Notes: generated by a model from the sequence alone, not told the origin. A DNA stretch of 64,000 nucleotides from Nitrospirota bacterium (GCA_021790195.1 JAJYIF010000015.1:1-64000), one strand, 5' to 3'; positions 9,333-18,440 are shown, numbered from the stretch's first letter. Numbers and translations are program-made.

Positions 9333-10175
9333 ATGTCTTCAAAAACCCTTTCCCTTGGCTATTCCCCCTGTCCCAACGACACGTTTATCTTCTATGCCCT
9401 TGTGCACGGTAAGGTAGATACCGGGGGCTTGAGGTTCGATGAGGCCCTCCTCGATGTCGAGACCCTGAATCAGAAGGCCCGGAATGCGGAGCTGGATATA
9501 ACGAAGGTCTCTTACCACGCCTACGGCTATTTGAGAGACGATTATTCCCTTATTCGCTCCGGAGGCGCAATGGGAAGAGGATGCGGACCGCTCGTTGTGT
9601 CGCGGCAGAAGACCGGCCTGGACGAACTCAGAGGCAAGAAGATCGCGATACCCGGCAGGCTGACTACGGCGTATCTCCTGCTTCAGCTTTACGATCCTGC
9701 TTTCGCGGAAAATGTTGTTGTTATGCCTTTTGATCTGATCATGGCCGCGGTGAAAGACGGGACGGTTGATGCGGGTCTCATCATCCACGAATCGAGGTTC
9801 ACCTATCCTGACTACGGTCTTTTCGAAGTGAGGGACCTCGGAGAGTGGTGGGAAGAGGAGACTAAACTTCCGATACCTCTTGGATGTATAATCGCAAGAA
9901 GGGGGCTCGGACATGATATGATAAGAGCGATAGATGGCTCTGTCAGAAAGAGCGTGGAATATGCCCTCACCCACAGGGGAGAGACAAAGGACTACATAAA
10001 GTCGCATTCCCAGGAAATGGCGGACGAAGTCATCGGGCGGCATATCGACCTTTATGTGAACGAATACACGATCGATCCGGGCGAAGAAGGCCTGCGGGCA
10101 GTGGAGGAACTCCTGGGGCGGGCCGGAGAAAAGGGAATAATGCCTAAGGGGGGAAATAATGCCGCTGTTCGGTGA
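9333..10175 (+). CDS. mqnD: 1,4-dihydroxy-6-naphthoate synthase
   Basis: 280 residues. Periplasmic-binding-protein-like fold without a signal peptide. MqnD converts cyclic dehypoxanthinylfutalosine to 1,4-dihydroxy-6-naphthoate in the futalosine pathway. Visible family hallmarks are LGYSPCPNDTFIFYAL at the N-terminus, DITKVSYHAY, the G-rich GAMGRGCGPLVV loop, and the catalytic-His region DAGLIIHESRFTY. It shares the pathway with mqnB at 4.7-5.5 kb. Its 3' end overlaps the MgtE/CBS gene by 17 nt. Confidence 0.95.
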   Translation: MSSKTLSLGYSPCPNDTFIFYALVHGKVDTGGLRFDEALLDVETLNQKARNAELDITKVSYHAYGYLRDDYSLIRSGGAMGRGCGPLVVSRQKTGLDELRGKKIAIPGRLTTAYLLLQLYDPAFAENVVVMPFDLIMAAVKDGTVDAGLIIHESRFTYPDYGLFEVRDLGEWWEEETKLPIPLGCIIARRGLGHDMIRAIDGSVRKSVEYALTHRGETKDYIKSHSQEMADEVIGRHIDLYVNEYTIDPGEEGLRAVEELLGRAGEKGIMPKGGNNAAVR

Positions 10176-11406
10176 GTTGTTTCTGAGTGAGATATTGAAG
10201 ATGCCGATCCTCGATCCCAAGGGGGAGGAGCTGGGCAAACTCATGGACATAGCCGTCGTGAAGGCCGAGCCGCTTCCGAAGGTGGACGCCCTTATAGCCG
10301 AACGCAAGAACGACCTGTTCCGCATCCCCTGGTCGACCCTCAACCTCTTCAATAAGAGGATAATCGCGGCCAAGCTTTATAATGCAGACCTTTTTCCTTA
10401 TGACAGCTCCGACGATCTCCTCGCCATGAGGGACATCCTCGACAAGCAGATTGTAGACGTGAACGGCGTCAAGGTCGTGAGGGTGAACGACATAAAGCTC
10501 GAAGGCTATGACTCGGAGGCCATATTGACTGCGGTGGATGTCGGAGTCAGGGGGATACTGCGCAGACTCGGTTTCGAGAGGAAGGGCGAGGATTTCCTGA
10601 AAGTCTTCAAGACCTCTCTGCCTTACCATCTGATCAGCTGGAATTATATCCAGCCGTTGCATCCTAAGCTTACCTCTATCGCGCTCACGGTCCCGAGACA
10701 GATGCTCTCGGAGATCCACCCGGCTGATATAGCCGACATGATAGGGCAGGTCTCCCATCACGAAGGCGCTGCGTTCCTCAAGAACCTCGATGTGGACGTG
10801 GCGGCGGAAACCCTATCCGAAATGAGCAGCGAGGCGCAGGTGGAGATCATAAAGGGAATGGAGACCGAAAAGGCCTCGGACATCATAGAGATGATGCCCC
10901 CTGACGAGGCCGCCGACGTACTGGGCGACCTCCCGGCGGAAAAGGCAAAGGAGATACTGGAGCATATAGAAAAAGAGGAAGCGGAAGACATACAGGAACT
11001 CCTCGGCCATGAAGAAGACACCGCAGGCGGTCTGATGACGAACGTGTTCGTCGCCTATCCCTCGGATATGACCGTGAAAGAGGCGATAGCCCGTTTCAGG
11101 GAGGACGCAAAAGAGATCGAGACGGTCTACTACATCTATCTGACGGACGAATCCGAAAAGCTTGTCGGCGTCATCTCTCTCAGGGAATTGCTCATGTCCG
11201 AGCCCGGGACGAGACTTTCGGAGATCATGGAGACCAAAGTGAAGACCGTTACTCCCGAGGAGGACGAAAAAGTGGTGGCCAAAATAGTCGCAAAGTATAA
11301 TCTCGTGGCTCTGCCCGTCGTGGATATCAATGGGGTGTTGCTGGGGATCGTGACTGTGGACGATATACTCGGCAGGATGCTCCCCCACGGGGCAAAGAGA
11401 AAGTAG
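10159..11406 (+). CDS. Soluble MgtE_N-CBS protein with PRC-barrel-like N-terminus
   Basis: 415 residues, no membrane segment. Residues 1-75 look like a PRC-barrel (GEELGKLMDIAVV). About 140-290 is an MgtE N-domain superhelix (LSEIHPADIADMI, then repeats of AADVLGDLPAEKA). About 295-410 is a CBS pair, opening with ETAGGLMTNVFVA-type sequence (here EDTAGGLMTN). This is the cytosolic Mg2+-sensing half of an MgtE channel without the pore. Such pore-less forms are known from databases as MgtE-like proteins of unknown function. AAGGGGGG sits directly before the ATG. The overlap with mqnD suggests co-translation. Regulation or Mg2+ sensing is inference. Confidence 0.85.
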   Translation: MPLFGELFLSEILKMPILDPKGEELGKLMDIAVVKAEPLPKVDALIAERKNDLFRIPWSTLNLFNKRIIAAKLYNADLFPYDSSDDLLAMRDILDKQIVDVNGVKVVRVNDIKLEGYDSEAILTAVDVGVRGILRRLGFERKGEDFLKVFKTSLPYHLISWNYIQPLHPKLTSIALTVPRQMLSEIHPADIADMIGQVSHHEGAAFLKNLDVDVAAETLSEMSSEAQVEIIKGMETEKASDIIEMMPPDEAADVLGDLPAEKAKEILEHIEKEEAEDIQELLGHEEDTAGGLMTNVFVAYPSDMTVKEAIARFREDAKEIETVYYIYLTDESEKLVGVISLRELLMSEPGTRLSEIMETKVKTVTPEEDEKVVAKIVAKYNLVALPVVDINGVLLGIVTVDDILGRMLPHGAKRK

Positions 11407-11482
11407 TCGGCGTTATACCAAACCCTCAAGGCATCGCCATAAGATATTACTCACCGTATCCGCCCTCCCCAAGAATTTTGCG

Positions 11483-11505
11483 CCGCACCTGCCCATATTT
11501 TATGA
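11483..11505 (+). repeat. Dispersed intergenic CCGCACCTGCCCATATTTTATGA repeat, copy 1
   Basis: First of four copies of a roughly 20-nt sequence with core CGCACCTGCCCATAT, followed by an ATGA-type stretch. The others are at 43910, 48483 and 49469. All lie just outside genes. This one is in the 187-nt gap between the MgtE/CBS gene and the cupin. Confidence 0.7.
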
Positions 11506-11593
11506 ATGCTGTTGGTTAGAGTGACCTATGATTTGTATCATTGCACAGCGGTTCTCCCCGATGTATGCTTAGGTTGAGAACAAAGGAGGCATC

Positions 11594-11908
11594 ATGGAAC
11601 TGATCGACCTGAAGAAGCTTGTGAAGTTTTCTCCAGACAAAATATCTAGAGAGATGCTGTCCGACAGACCGGAGATGAGGATAGCCCTAATGTGTCTGAA
11701 CGAAGGCCAGAAACTCGAGCCCCACAAGGCGCCGCTCCGTCTTCTTATGTATTGCGTTCAGGGCAAAGGCACATTTATAATAGGGGAAGAGCGGGTCGTA
11801 GCCGACGAAAAGACCTGCTTACTCTGTGACCCGATGGTCTCTCACGGCTTTGAGGCGGACAAGGGTGAGAAGCTTGTGGTCATGGCCGTAGTGACTCCTG
11901 CGGAATAA
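11594..11908 (+). CDS. Small cupin-domain protein
   Basis: 104 residues, a single double-stranded beta-helix. The first cupin motif is degenerate (EGQKLEPHKAPLRLLMYCVQGKGTF, one His and no HxH pair) and the second is near CDPMVSHGFEAD. The reduced metal-ligand set means enzymatic activity cannot be assumed. A strong AAAGGAGG precedes the ATG. The ferredoxin starts 22 nt downstream, so the pair is likely one transcript, which hints at a redox or metal-linked role. The function is not recognised. Confidence 0.8.
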   Translation: MELIDLKKLVKFSPDKISREMLSDRPEMRIALMCLNEGQKLEPHKAPLRLLMYCVQGKGTFIIGEERVVADEKTCLLCDPMVSHGFEADKGEKLVVMAVVTPAE

Positions 11909-11930
11909 TACCTAATTAAGGAGGGAAGAG

Positions 11931-12113
11931 ATGGCAGCTCCTGTTGTTGATCAAGAACTTTGCATTGGTTGCGGATCGTGCGTTGAGTTGTGCCCCGAAG
12001 TTTTTGAGTTAAGGGACGACAAGGCGTGGGTCATAGGCCCCGAGAAATGCAGTACCTGCGACTGTCAGTCCGCGGCGGACACTTGTCCCGTGGAAGCGAT
12101 CAAATTCGAGTAG
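11931..12113 (+). CDS. Ferredoxin, [4Fe-4S], Desulfovibrio-type
   Basis: 60 residues. The N-terminal cluster motif is [13 protein letters not shown] (Cys11, 14, 17, 21) and the remote ligand is in DTCPVEAI (Cys52). A degenerate second site, CSTCDC, replaces a full second CxxCxxC. This is the pattern of single-cluster ferredoxins of sulfate reducers, small cytosolic electron carriers. AAGGAGGGAAG precedes the ATG. It is probably co-transcribed with the cupin. Confidence 0.93.
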   Translation: MAAPVVDQELCIGCGSCVELCPEVFELRDDKAWVIGPEKCSTCDCQSAADTCPVEAIKFE

Positions 12114-12384
12114 ATCGATTCTGTCGGCAGACGGGCAAGGGGTTTATTTTCTGCCCGTCTGCCTCGACGGGCCGACTCGCCGCTGCGCACATATCCTCCG
12201 CTTTTCGCCCGGCTTCTATTCCCACCCCTCTAATACGATCTGCGCGGTCCTTCATACCTGACCGGATAAGGCCCCTGGACCGGCGGATAAGCTCAAGAGA
12301 CGCATCCGATTACGCTGAGACGCTAATACTGGAGATATGGGCTTGTGATATAATGGTCTTGTTTCGCAATTAGAGAGGTTCTGA
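12114..12384. other. Intergenic region before lapA
   Basis: 271 nt without a supported gene. Only a promoter-like extended -10 near its right end was noticed. Confidence 0.5.
12346..12354 (+). promoter_or_regulatory. Extended -10 promoter for lapA
   Basis: TGATATAAT (extended TGn plus perfect TATAAT) about 30 nt before the lapA ATG. No good -35 is seen, which is acceptable for an extended -10 promoter. Confidence 0.5.
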
Positions 12385-12684
12385 ATGCAGATATTGTTGG
12401 TCCTTTCCGTATTGATAGGCATTGCGCTCGTACTGTTCGCGGTTCAGAATTCTGCCGTCGTAACCGTCAGTTTTCTTTCGTTCCACTATAACGGGTCCCT
12501 TGCCCTGATTCTGGTCGTCGTATTCGCCCTTGGGCTCCTTGCCGGGATATTCATTTCTGTCCCGTTGCTTTTGAAAAAAAACTCTGCCTTGCGGGAACAG
12601 AAAAGAAGAGTGAAACAGCTCGAGGAAGATATGACAGAGATGAGATCGCATCCTGCGGAAAAAGAGAAACCCGGAAGAGATTGA
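12385..12684 (+). CDS. LapA-domain (DUF1049) inner-membrane protein
   Basis: 99 residues. Two membrane helices (about 2-20 and 38-62) with the family NSAVVTVSFL turn between them, then a basic/acidic coiled tail (about 65-99). DUF1049/LapA proteins sit in the inner membrane and in enterobacteria help regulate LPS assembly with LapB. No lapB-like TPR gene is adjacent. Its 3' end overlaps a hairpin that probably terminates the convergent gene. Confidence 0.85.
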   Translation: MQILLVLSVLIGIALVLFAVQNSAVVTVSFLSFHYNGSLALILVVVFALGLLAGIFISVPLLLKKNSALREQKRRVKQLEEDMTEMRSHPAEKEKPGRD

Positions 12685-12699
12685 TATCTGCCGGGTTTC
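12658..12699 (-). terminator. Terminator for the FecR/DUF6600 gene
   Basis: Read on the minus strand: GAAACCCGG stem, spacer, CCGGGTTTC, then TCTTTTT. The T-run is on the minus-strand side, so it most likely ends the leftward FecR/DUF6600 transcript. It overlaps the last codons of lapA. Confidence 0.6.
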
Positions 12700-12744
12700 A
12701 GTATCTATCTAGTGATGTAACGATTTCGACCGTCTAACTCATCT

Positions 12745-14709
12745 TTATCTTACATTGGTGCCCTGCTCCTTGTCCTGTTCCTTTTGAGCGGGCTTGCCCT
12801 TCTTCTGCTCGACCTTCCCTTTTTCCCGGACGACCGGGGCGGGCTTCTGAATCTGTCTCTGCTGCACAAAAGGCCTTTGTTCTTCCTTGATCACATTGTT
12901 CGGCCTCGGGACCTCCCTGCGGAAGGTTTCAGGCCTCTTCTCTTCCTTTATCACGCCGCCTGGTCTTGGGACCTCGCGCTGAATGACCTGCGGCTTCTTT
13001 TCTTCCTTGAACGTAGCGCCGGGCCTCGGGACCTCCCTGCGGAAGGTTTCAGGCCTCTTCTCTTCCTTTATCACGCCGCCTGGTCTTGGGACCTCGCGCT
13101 GAATGACCTGCGGTTTCTTTTCTTCCTTGAACGTAGCGCCGGGCCTCGGGACCTCCCTGCGGAAGGTTTCAGGCCTCTTCTCTTCCTTGAACGCGCCGGG
13201 TCTCGGGATCCCTCGCTGAATCACCTGAGGCTGCTGAGTTTCTTTACCGGGCGCCTGTGGTTTCACAACCCTGGGCTGCAGAGCGGCCCCTGGTTTTCTC
13301 GGCTCCTTCACAGCCGTCACAGGAAGCTTCCTTGGGGCCGTCCCCGGCTTGAAAACGGACAAGGCCCGGTTCTTGACCATCGGACGGCTTTCCCTCAACT
13401 GCCTCACCTGTATCTGCCTGACATGAGGTGGAGGCATCTTTGACGAAGGGATCGATTTTACAACGGGCATATAGCTCGCCTTTGTCGGAGCGATGGCCGG
13501 TCTTCCGATCTGGACTTTCCGCGCTATGAAATCATTCTCCCTGATCCTGCTCACCACTCTCGGATCAACCGTCTCATGTCTGCCCGTGATAAAGGTATTC
13601 CTGTTCACCACCGTGATGCTGTTGTTGACGTACACATTCTTGTACACATTGGTCACATGCACGGTGTTGATATTAATGTTCGTTATATTCACGCTGTGGG
13701 GCCCGTAATAACCGTGACCGTAATACAGGTCTCCCGGCGCAAGGGGGACCCATGAGACATAATCGCCTGTGGAGACCCACCCCACGAAGCCCGGCCCCCA
13801 ATAAACGGCCCTTGCTGCGGGAGGCACCCAGCACCAACCCACCGAGCCGATAAACGCCCACCTTCCGTAATGGTAAGGCGCCCATCCCCAGCGGTCATAA
13901 GACACCCATACATAATCGCCGCCTATCCATGTCCACCTGCCGAACCTGTAAGGCGCCCAGCCGACAGATATGACCGTCGGGGTCCAGCAATAGCCGTAAT
14001 CGCTCGTATAAACCCATTTCCCGTTTTCATCGAAGTCGTAAGAGTAGGGAGAAAGCTCGGACGGCAGATAGCGTGAGCTATAGCTGCTTTCCCGTCTTGA
14101 ATCCATGTCCCTGTTCCAGCGCTCCCAATCGTCGGGCGGGGCAAGAGAAGCGATTTCTGCATAGGAGTCGCCGATGGAGAGCATCTGTCCGGACACAACT
14201 GTCGTCTTGCCGCTTGAGCCTTCGACATGGACATCGCCCTGGAAGACGGACACGTCCGTGTCGCCGCTTTGGGAGACGTCCATCCTGAACTTGGACCTCT
14301 TATAGACCCTGGTCGAGGAAACAGGGGTATCCATCTGGAGAAAGGCGCCCCTCCCGGCGAAAAAGTTCATATAGGCCTGCCCCGAGGCCAGATAAAACTG
14401 GTAAGAGCCGCTCCCGACAGCGAGGACCTCCAGGGAGGTGTTTTCGTTGAGTCTGACAAAAGATCCGTCCCTGAGCTCAAGCCCGAACCTGCCTCCGTCC
14501 GGGACCCAGACTGCATCGCCCTCGATAAGGGGCATATTGATCGAGGCCGGGACCCATTCCGACGTTCCGGCGGCCTTTATCTGCACATCTCCTTCAAGAT
14601 AACTAACGCGGATGTCACCCTCGTAAGACGAAGCCGAGGCGGTCTGTGAAAAAAACAGAGACGAAAGAATTAATAGGCCGGACAAGAAAAAAACTCTCAA
14701 GATCTTCAT
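12745..14709 (-). CDS. Exported FecR / DUF6600 protein with Pro/Lys/Glu repeat tail
   Basis: 654 residues. Signal peptide (1-27, ending TASASS), then a FecR-like domain (about 30-190: VSYLEGDVQIKAAG, GDAVWVPDGGRFGLEL, STRVYKRSKFRM). A tryptophan-rich DUF6600 segment (about 225-330) repeats GWAPYRFGRWTWIGG-type units. A low-complexity tail (about 480-654) holds tandem EVPRPG / KEEKKPQVIQR units encoded by 120-bp DNA repeats. FecR domains in exported proteins without an adjacent sigma/anti-sigma pair are common in deltaproteobacteria and Nitrospirota and are thought to bind wall or polysaccharide; that is inference. No sigma factor gene is adjacent. Confidence 0.85.
   Translation of the reverse strand: MKILRVFFLSGLLILSSLFFSQTASASSYEGDIRVSYLEGDVQIKAAGTSEWVPASINMPLIEGDAVWVPDGGRFGLELRDGSFVRLNENTSLEVLAVGSGSYQFYLASGQAYMNFFAGRGAFLQMDTPVSSTRVYKRSKFRMDVSQSGDTDVSVFQGDVHVEGSSGKTTVVSGQMLSIGDSYAEIASLAPPDDWERWNRDMDSRRESSYSSRYLPSELSPYSYDFDENGKWVYTSDYGYCWTPTVISVGWAPYRFGRWTWIGGDYVWVSYDRWGWAPYHYGRWAFIGSVGWCWVPPAARAVYWGPGFVGWVSTGDYVSWVPLAPGDLYYGHGYYGPHSVNITNININTVHVTNVYKNVYVNNSITVVNRNTFITGRHETVDPRVVSRIRENDFIARKVQIGRPAIAPTKASYMPVVKSIPSSKMPPPHVRQIQVRQLRESRPMVKNRALSVFKPGTAPRKLPVTAVKEPRKPGAALQPRVVKPQAPGKETQQPQVIQRGIPRPGAFKEEKRPETFRREVPRPGATFKEEKKPQVIQREVPRPGGVIKEEKRPETFRREVPRPGATFKEEKKPQVIQREVPRPGGVIKEEKRPETFRREVPRPNNVIKEEQRPFVQQRQIQKPAPVVREKGKVEQKKGKPAQKEQDKEQGTNVR
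12898..13197 (-). repeat. 120-bp in-frame tandem repeats in the FecR protein gene
   Basis: Two and a half near-identical 120-bp units (period visible at 12901, 13021 and 13141), each 40 codons. A half-unit relation of about 60 bp is also visible. The near-zero divergence implies recent expansion or ongoing length variation. Confidence 0.9.
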
Positions 14710-14850
14710 TGTGTTGATCTCCTTTCTCGACGAATATAACTCATTTTAGCAATCCGTGCAGCGTTTATAATTAAGACTCCTTTATTCAATTCTATAAAAA
14801 CATAACCGTATGAAGGGACTATGAAGCTTTCTCCCCCTCGGGCAGAGCCG

Positions 14851-16635
14851 CTATTTCGTCATCACCGCTTCTGAGCCGTTCCACTCCTCGGGCAGTCCCT
14901 GCTCTATATATCTCCTGCATCTTTCGATGTACATCTGAACGAGTGTATCTTCGGGATGTTCCTGCTGCACCGAGACAAAGACCTCGAGGGCTTCCGTCAG
15001 TCTGCGCTCAAAATACAGCCGGATGCCGCCCTCCAACCTCGCCCTGGTCTGATCCTTCTTCTCGACCACCTCCGGAGGGTCCATGTCGTAGATTTCATAT
15101 ATGGATGCGGCAACCTTTTTGCCCTTTACCTGCACGTTGTCGAGAAAGCGTATGTGATATTTGTCGCGGCCCCTCAGTTTGTCGAGGGTCTCCCTGCTCG
15201 TGATGATAGAGACCTTGTAGATCTTTGTGAGGCCTTCGAGCCTTGAGCATAGGTTCACTGCGTCAGAGATAACGCTCCCGTCCATCCTTTCGTCTTCCCC
15301 GATCGTCCCGAGCATCAGGAGACCGCAATGTATTCCGACTCCTATGCGGATCGGCTGGTAGCCCGCGGACCTCCTGTGTTTGTTGTATTCCTCCACCGCC
15401 TTAAGCATGTCGATAGACGCCATGACCGCGTCGTCCGGCTCGCCCGGAAAGAGGGCCATTATTCCGTCTCCTATATATTTGTCGATAAAACCGCTGTGGT
15501 GTCTGATTGTCGGCCCTACCCGTCTGAGATAATTGTTGATAAAGTTGAAGTTCTCTCGCGGGGTCATGCTTTCGGAAAGCTCCGTAAAAGACCTTATGTC
15601 CGCAAAGAGTATAGTCATCTCCCTCTGTATCTGGTCGCCCAGCTGAACGTCCACAATGCTCTCTTTCTTGAGGAACTGGAGGAACTTCTTAGGGACGAAC
15701 CTGCTGTAAGCCGACAAGAGGCTTTCCAGTCTGCCGGCATAGTCCTGGATAGTCTGGGCCATAGTGTTCAGGCTGAAGGCGAGCCTCCCTATCTCATCTC
15801 CCGACTTGATATTGCAGCGGGCCGAGAAATCTCTTTCGGCATATCGCTTAACCACGTTGTCGAGGGCCCGGATGCCTTTCGAGAATATGTTGCCCAGTAT
15901 GACCGAGATGATAAGGGAAAAAAACAGGGAGACGCCGATGATAATCATAGAGGAATTCCGGCTTTCCGTTAAGGCCTCCCGGACATTCCTGTCCACTATG
16001 TCGAGACACAGGACCGCCAGGACCGTGTTCGTCGTCTCGTCGAGGATCGGCAGATATGCCGAGACGGAGCGCACCTTGAAGACGTCGTCATAATAGAAGT
16101 GCCTCTCGACCTCGACCCTTTTCTCTCCCACCGCCCGGCTGAACACCGGATAACGGGAAGTGTCGACAACGGAATTAAACCTCGAGATTTCCCGGATCCC
16201 GGCCTGTCCGCCGGAGGCCTTTTTAAGGTCTGAAAGCGTATCGGCGTCTGCAACATATCCCGCCCGGCCGTTTCCGAGCGGCCGCAATATATAGGCATAC
16301 CGGATCAGTCCGCCCTGGGAATCCCGGATCTTATTTAACTGCCCGGAGATGAGCTTGAAATCGGCAGACTGCTCCGCCTCGCCCACCTGTTTTCCTGTCA
16401 GACCCGGAGACATCATCCGGACGAGTCGCTCCAGCGCGGGTCTGTCGAGGAGGTACGAGCCTAGTTCTGCCACGGCCTTCGCCCTTCCGCGGATCTCCTC
16501 GAACATGTTCGAATAAAGCACGCGGTATGCGGTTACGGACAAGGCGATGCTCACTGCGAAATTGAAAAGGAAGAAGGCGAGTACGGCCCTGGCCTTGAAA
16601 CCGAAGGTGAGTCTGCCCAAGAGTTTTCCTTTCAC
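14851..16635 (-). CDS. Membrane-bound class III adenylate/guanylate cyclase
   Basis: 594 residues. N-terminal helix (about 17-35), extracytoplasmic sensor domain (about 36-225, Cache-like), second helix (about 228-250), HAMP (about 250-305), and a class III cyclase catalytic domain (about 335-510). The domain carries FADIRSFTELSE and KYIGDGIMALF, giving the two metal-binding Asp residues, and later GIHCGLLMLGTIG. A short TPR-like tail follows. The product, cAMP or cGMP, cannot be settled by eye. It lies 6 nt downstream of nadB, and the pair is probably co-transcribed. Confidence 0.9.
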   Translation of the reverse strand: MKGKLLGRLTFGFKARAVLAFFLFNFAVSIALSVTAYRVLYSNMFEEIRGRAKAVAELGSYLLDRPALERLVRMMSPGLTGKQVGEAEQSADFKLISGQLNKIRDSQGGLIRYAYILRPLGNGRAGYVADADTLSDLKKASGGQAGIREISRFNSVVDTSRYPVFSRAVGEKRVEVERHFYYDDVFKVRSVSAYLPILDETTNTVLAVLCLDIVDRNVREALTESRNSSMIIIGVSLFFSLIISVILGNIFSKGIRALDNVVKRYAERDFSARCNIKSGDEIGRLAFSLNTMAQTIQDYAGRLESLLSAYSRFVPKKFLQFLKKESIVDVQLGDQIQREMTILFADIRSFTELSESMTPRENFNFINNYLRRVGPTIRHHSGFIDKYIGDGIMALFPGEPDDAVMASIDMLKAVEEYNKHRRSAGYQPIRIGVGIHCGLLMLGTIGEDERMDGSVISDAVNLCSRLEGLTKIYKVSIITSRETLDKLRGRDKYHIRFLDNVQVKGKKVAASIYEIYDMDPPEVVEKKDQTRARLEGGIRLYFERRLTEALEVFVSVQQEHPEDTLVQMYIERCRRYIEQGLPEEWNGSEAVMTK

Positions 16636-16641
16636 ACCCCT

Positions 16642-18225
16642 TCAGAGGGAGGATTTAATAATCGACTCCCTGTCTCTCTTCAGTGTGCGGTGCGTCTGCC
16701 AGCCGGGGTCTTTCGCCGGATAATCAGACCGGAAATGGGCCCCGACACTCCCCTTCCTTTCGATGGCGGCCTCCGTAATCAGCCCGGCCACGGTCAACAT
16801 GTTCTTCAGTTCCTGTTCATCCCTGCTGGAAGAGCCGCCTTCGACGAGCGGGGACCACTCCAGAAGGCGCTCCTTTGCGATAGAGAGCGACTCAACGCAG
16901 CGAATGATGCCGACTCTTTCCCACATCAGTCTTTGCAAGGTCCTTCTTATTGCCCGTATGTCTGTTTCTTCATGTCCGGCGTCCGATGACCGATATAGGA
17001 TTTCCGGTTCGTAAGACCCGCCCGCTTCATCTTGTGCCGCCATCCCCGCGCTCGCCGCCGCACCTCCGGCCCTTGCCCCGAACACGAGCCCCTCGAGAAG
17101 ACTGTTGCTTGCAAGCCTGTTGGCGCCGTGCACGCCGGTGCAGGCCACCTCGCCTGCGGCGTAGAGCCCCTTTAGTGAAGTCGCGCCGTTCAGGTCCGTG
17201 CTCACCCCTCCCATTATATAGTGGGCTGCAGGCGAAACAGGGATTCGGTCTTCGGTGATGTCAATGCCGTATATCCTGCACGTCTGGCCTATGCGAGGGA
17301 ACCTCTTCTTGATCAGCTCCTTATCGAGGTGCGTGAGGTCGAGATAAACATGAGTGCTCTTCGTCCTCACCATCTCGGAGATGATGGCCCTCGACACGAT
17401 GTCCCTCGGGGCAAGCTCCGTGGCAGGATGATAATTCTTCATAAAAAGCTCTCCGTTTATGTTCCTCAGGACCGCCCCTTCTCCCCGCATCGCCTCGCTG
17501 AGGAGGAAATTCGGGGCCCCGGGCACAAACAGGCTCGTCGGGTGGAATTGGATGAACTCCATATCTTCCAGGACCGCCCCCGCCCTGAAGGCGATAGCCA
17601 TCCCGTCCCCTGTGGCGACCGCGGGGTTTGTGGTCCTCTCAAACAACTGTCCGGCCCCGCCCGTTGCGAGAACAGTGGCGTGGGCAAACAGATTCACTAC
17701 CCTGCCTTCCCTAAGCATGTGCGCGCCGAGACACCGTCCTTCATGCACTATGAGATCTATGGTAAAGGCAAAAGGATATTTTCTTACCGAATTCAGGGTG
17801 CGGACCTTTGAAAGGAGCACCCTCTCCAATTCCTTCCCGGTGGAGTCGCCATGGGCGTGGAGTATGCGCTTCTTGGAATGCGCGGCCTCTTTCGTAAACG
17901 AGAGTTTCGTCCCTTCTTTGTCGAATTCAGCCCCCCAGGAGATCAGTTCCGCTATCCTTGCCGGACCCTCTTCCACCAGGACCCTTACCGCTTCCTCTTT
18001 GCATAGTCCATCTCCGGCCTTCAGGGTGTCCTCGAGGTGGATGCCGACCTCGTCCTCGTCGCTTATCGCCACGGCGATGCCGCCCTGGGCATACTCGGTA
18101 CTGCTTTCGGTGGGAACATCCTTCGTAACTACAAGCACACTGCCATATGGAGCAAGCTCTATGGCCGCCCTGAGGCCGGCGACCCCGCTTCCGATAACGA
18201 GAAAGTCAGTGCGCTCTCTCTCCAT
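16642..18225 (-). CDS. nadB: L-aspartate oxidase
   Basis: About 527 residues from ATG 18225. FAD-dependent enzyme oxidising L-aspartate to iminoaspartate for quinolinate and NAD synthesis, cytosolic. Visible: FAD dinucleotide site VIGSGVAGLRAAIE, the EYAQGGIAVA loop, HAHGDSTGKELER, GVSTDLNGATSLKGLYAAGEVACTGVHGANRLASNSLLEG, and the C-terminal succinate dehydrogenase/fumarate reductase flavoprotein helical domain. The frame is open upstream to TTG 18270, but MERERTDFLVIGSG is the usual distance from the FAD motif; no strong Shine-Dalgarno marks either start. nadA and nadC are not in the window. Confidence 0.95.
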   Translation of the reverse strand: MERERTDFLVIGSGVAGLRAAIELAPYGSVLVVTKDVPTESSTEYAQGGIAVAISDEDEVGIHLEDTLKAGDGLCKEEAVRVLVEEGPARIAELISWGAEFDKEGTKLSFTKEAAHSKKRILHAHGDSTGKELERVLLSKVRTLNSVRKYPFAFTIDLIVHEGRCLGAHMLREGRVVNLFAHATVLATGGAGQLFERTTNPAVATGDGMAIAFRAGAVLEDMEFIQFHPTSLFVPGAPNFLLSEAMRGEGAVLRNINGELFMKNYHPATELAPRDIVSRAIISEMVRTKSTHVYLDLTHLDKELIKKRFPRIGQTCRIYGIDITEDRIPVSPAAHYIMGGVSTDLNGATSLKGLYAAGEVACTGVHGANRLASNSLLEGLVFGARAGGAAASAGMAAQDEAGGSYEPEILYRSSDAGHEETDIRAIRRTLQRLMWERVGIIRCVESLSIAKERLLEWSPLVEGGSSSRDEQELKNMLTVAGLITEAAIERKGSVGAHFRSDYPAKDPGWQTHRTLKRDRESIIKSSL

Positions 18226-18273
18226 ACATGAAGGATAAAGCAAGAGGTCCCATAAATCAAGCATAATCAAGGG

Positions 18274-18303
18274 TTGAGAATGGTAAAGTCTTTGTGCTAT
18301 CTT
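18274..18303 (+). promoter_or_regulatory. Promoter of tRNA-Leu
   Basis: TTGAGA, 18-nt spacer, TATCTT; the expected start falls a few nt before the tRNA. Confidence 0.5.
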
Positions 18304-18312
18304 GATTAGTGC

Positions 18313-18399
18313 GCCGGTGTGGTGGAACTGGCAGACGCGCCGGACTCAAAATCCGGTGAGGGCGACCTCGTGTGGGTTCGATTCCCACCACCGGCACCA
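18313..18399 (+). tRNA. tRNA-Leu (CAA)
   Basis: 87 nt including encoded CCA. Acceptor GCCGGTG pairs with CACCGGC; the anticodon loop CTCAAAA gives anticodon CAA. There is a long variable arm (class II) and a T-stem GTGGG/CCCAC around TTCGATT. It lies 41 nt from the mobile element end. The element's neighbourhood does not carry a second copy of the tRNA 3' end, so this is proximity rather than tRNA-targeted integration. Confidence 0.97.
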
Positions 18400-18440
18400 T
18401 ATATTTCAATGGCTTACGTTCTGTCCGATGCATTTGTAAA

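Noticed and set aside
12898-13197. Possible CRISPR-like array from regular repeats
   Set aside because: Units are contiguous, in frame within a gene and have no spacers.
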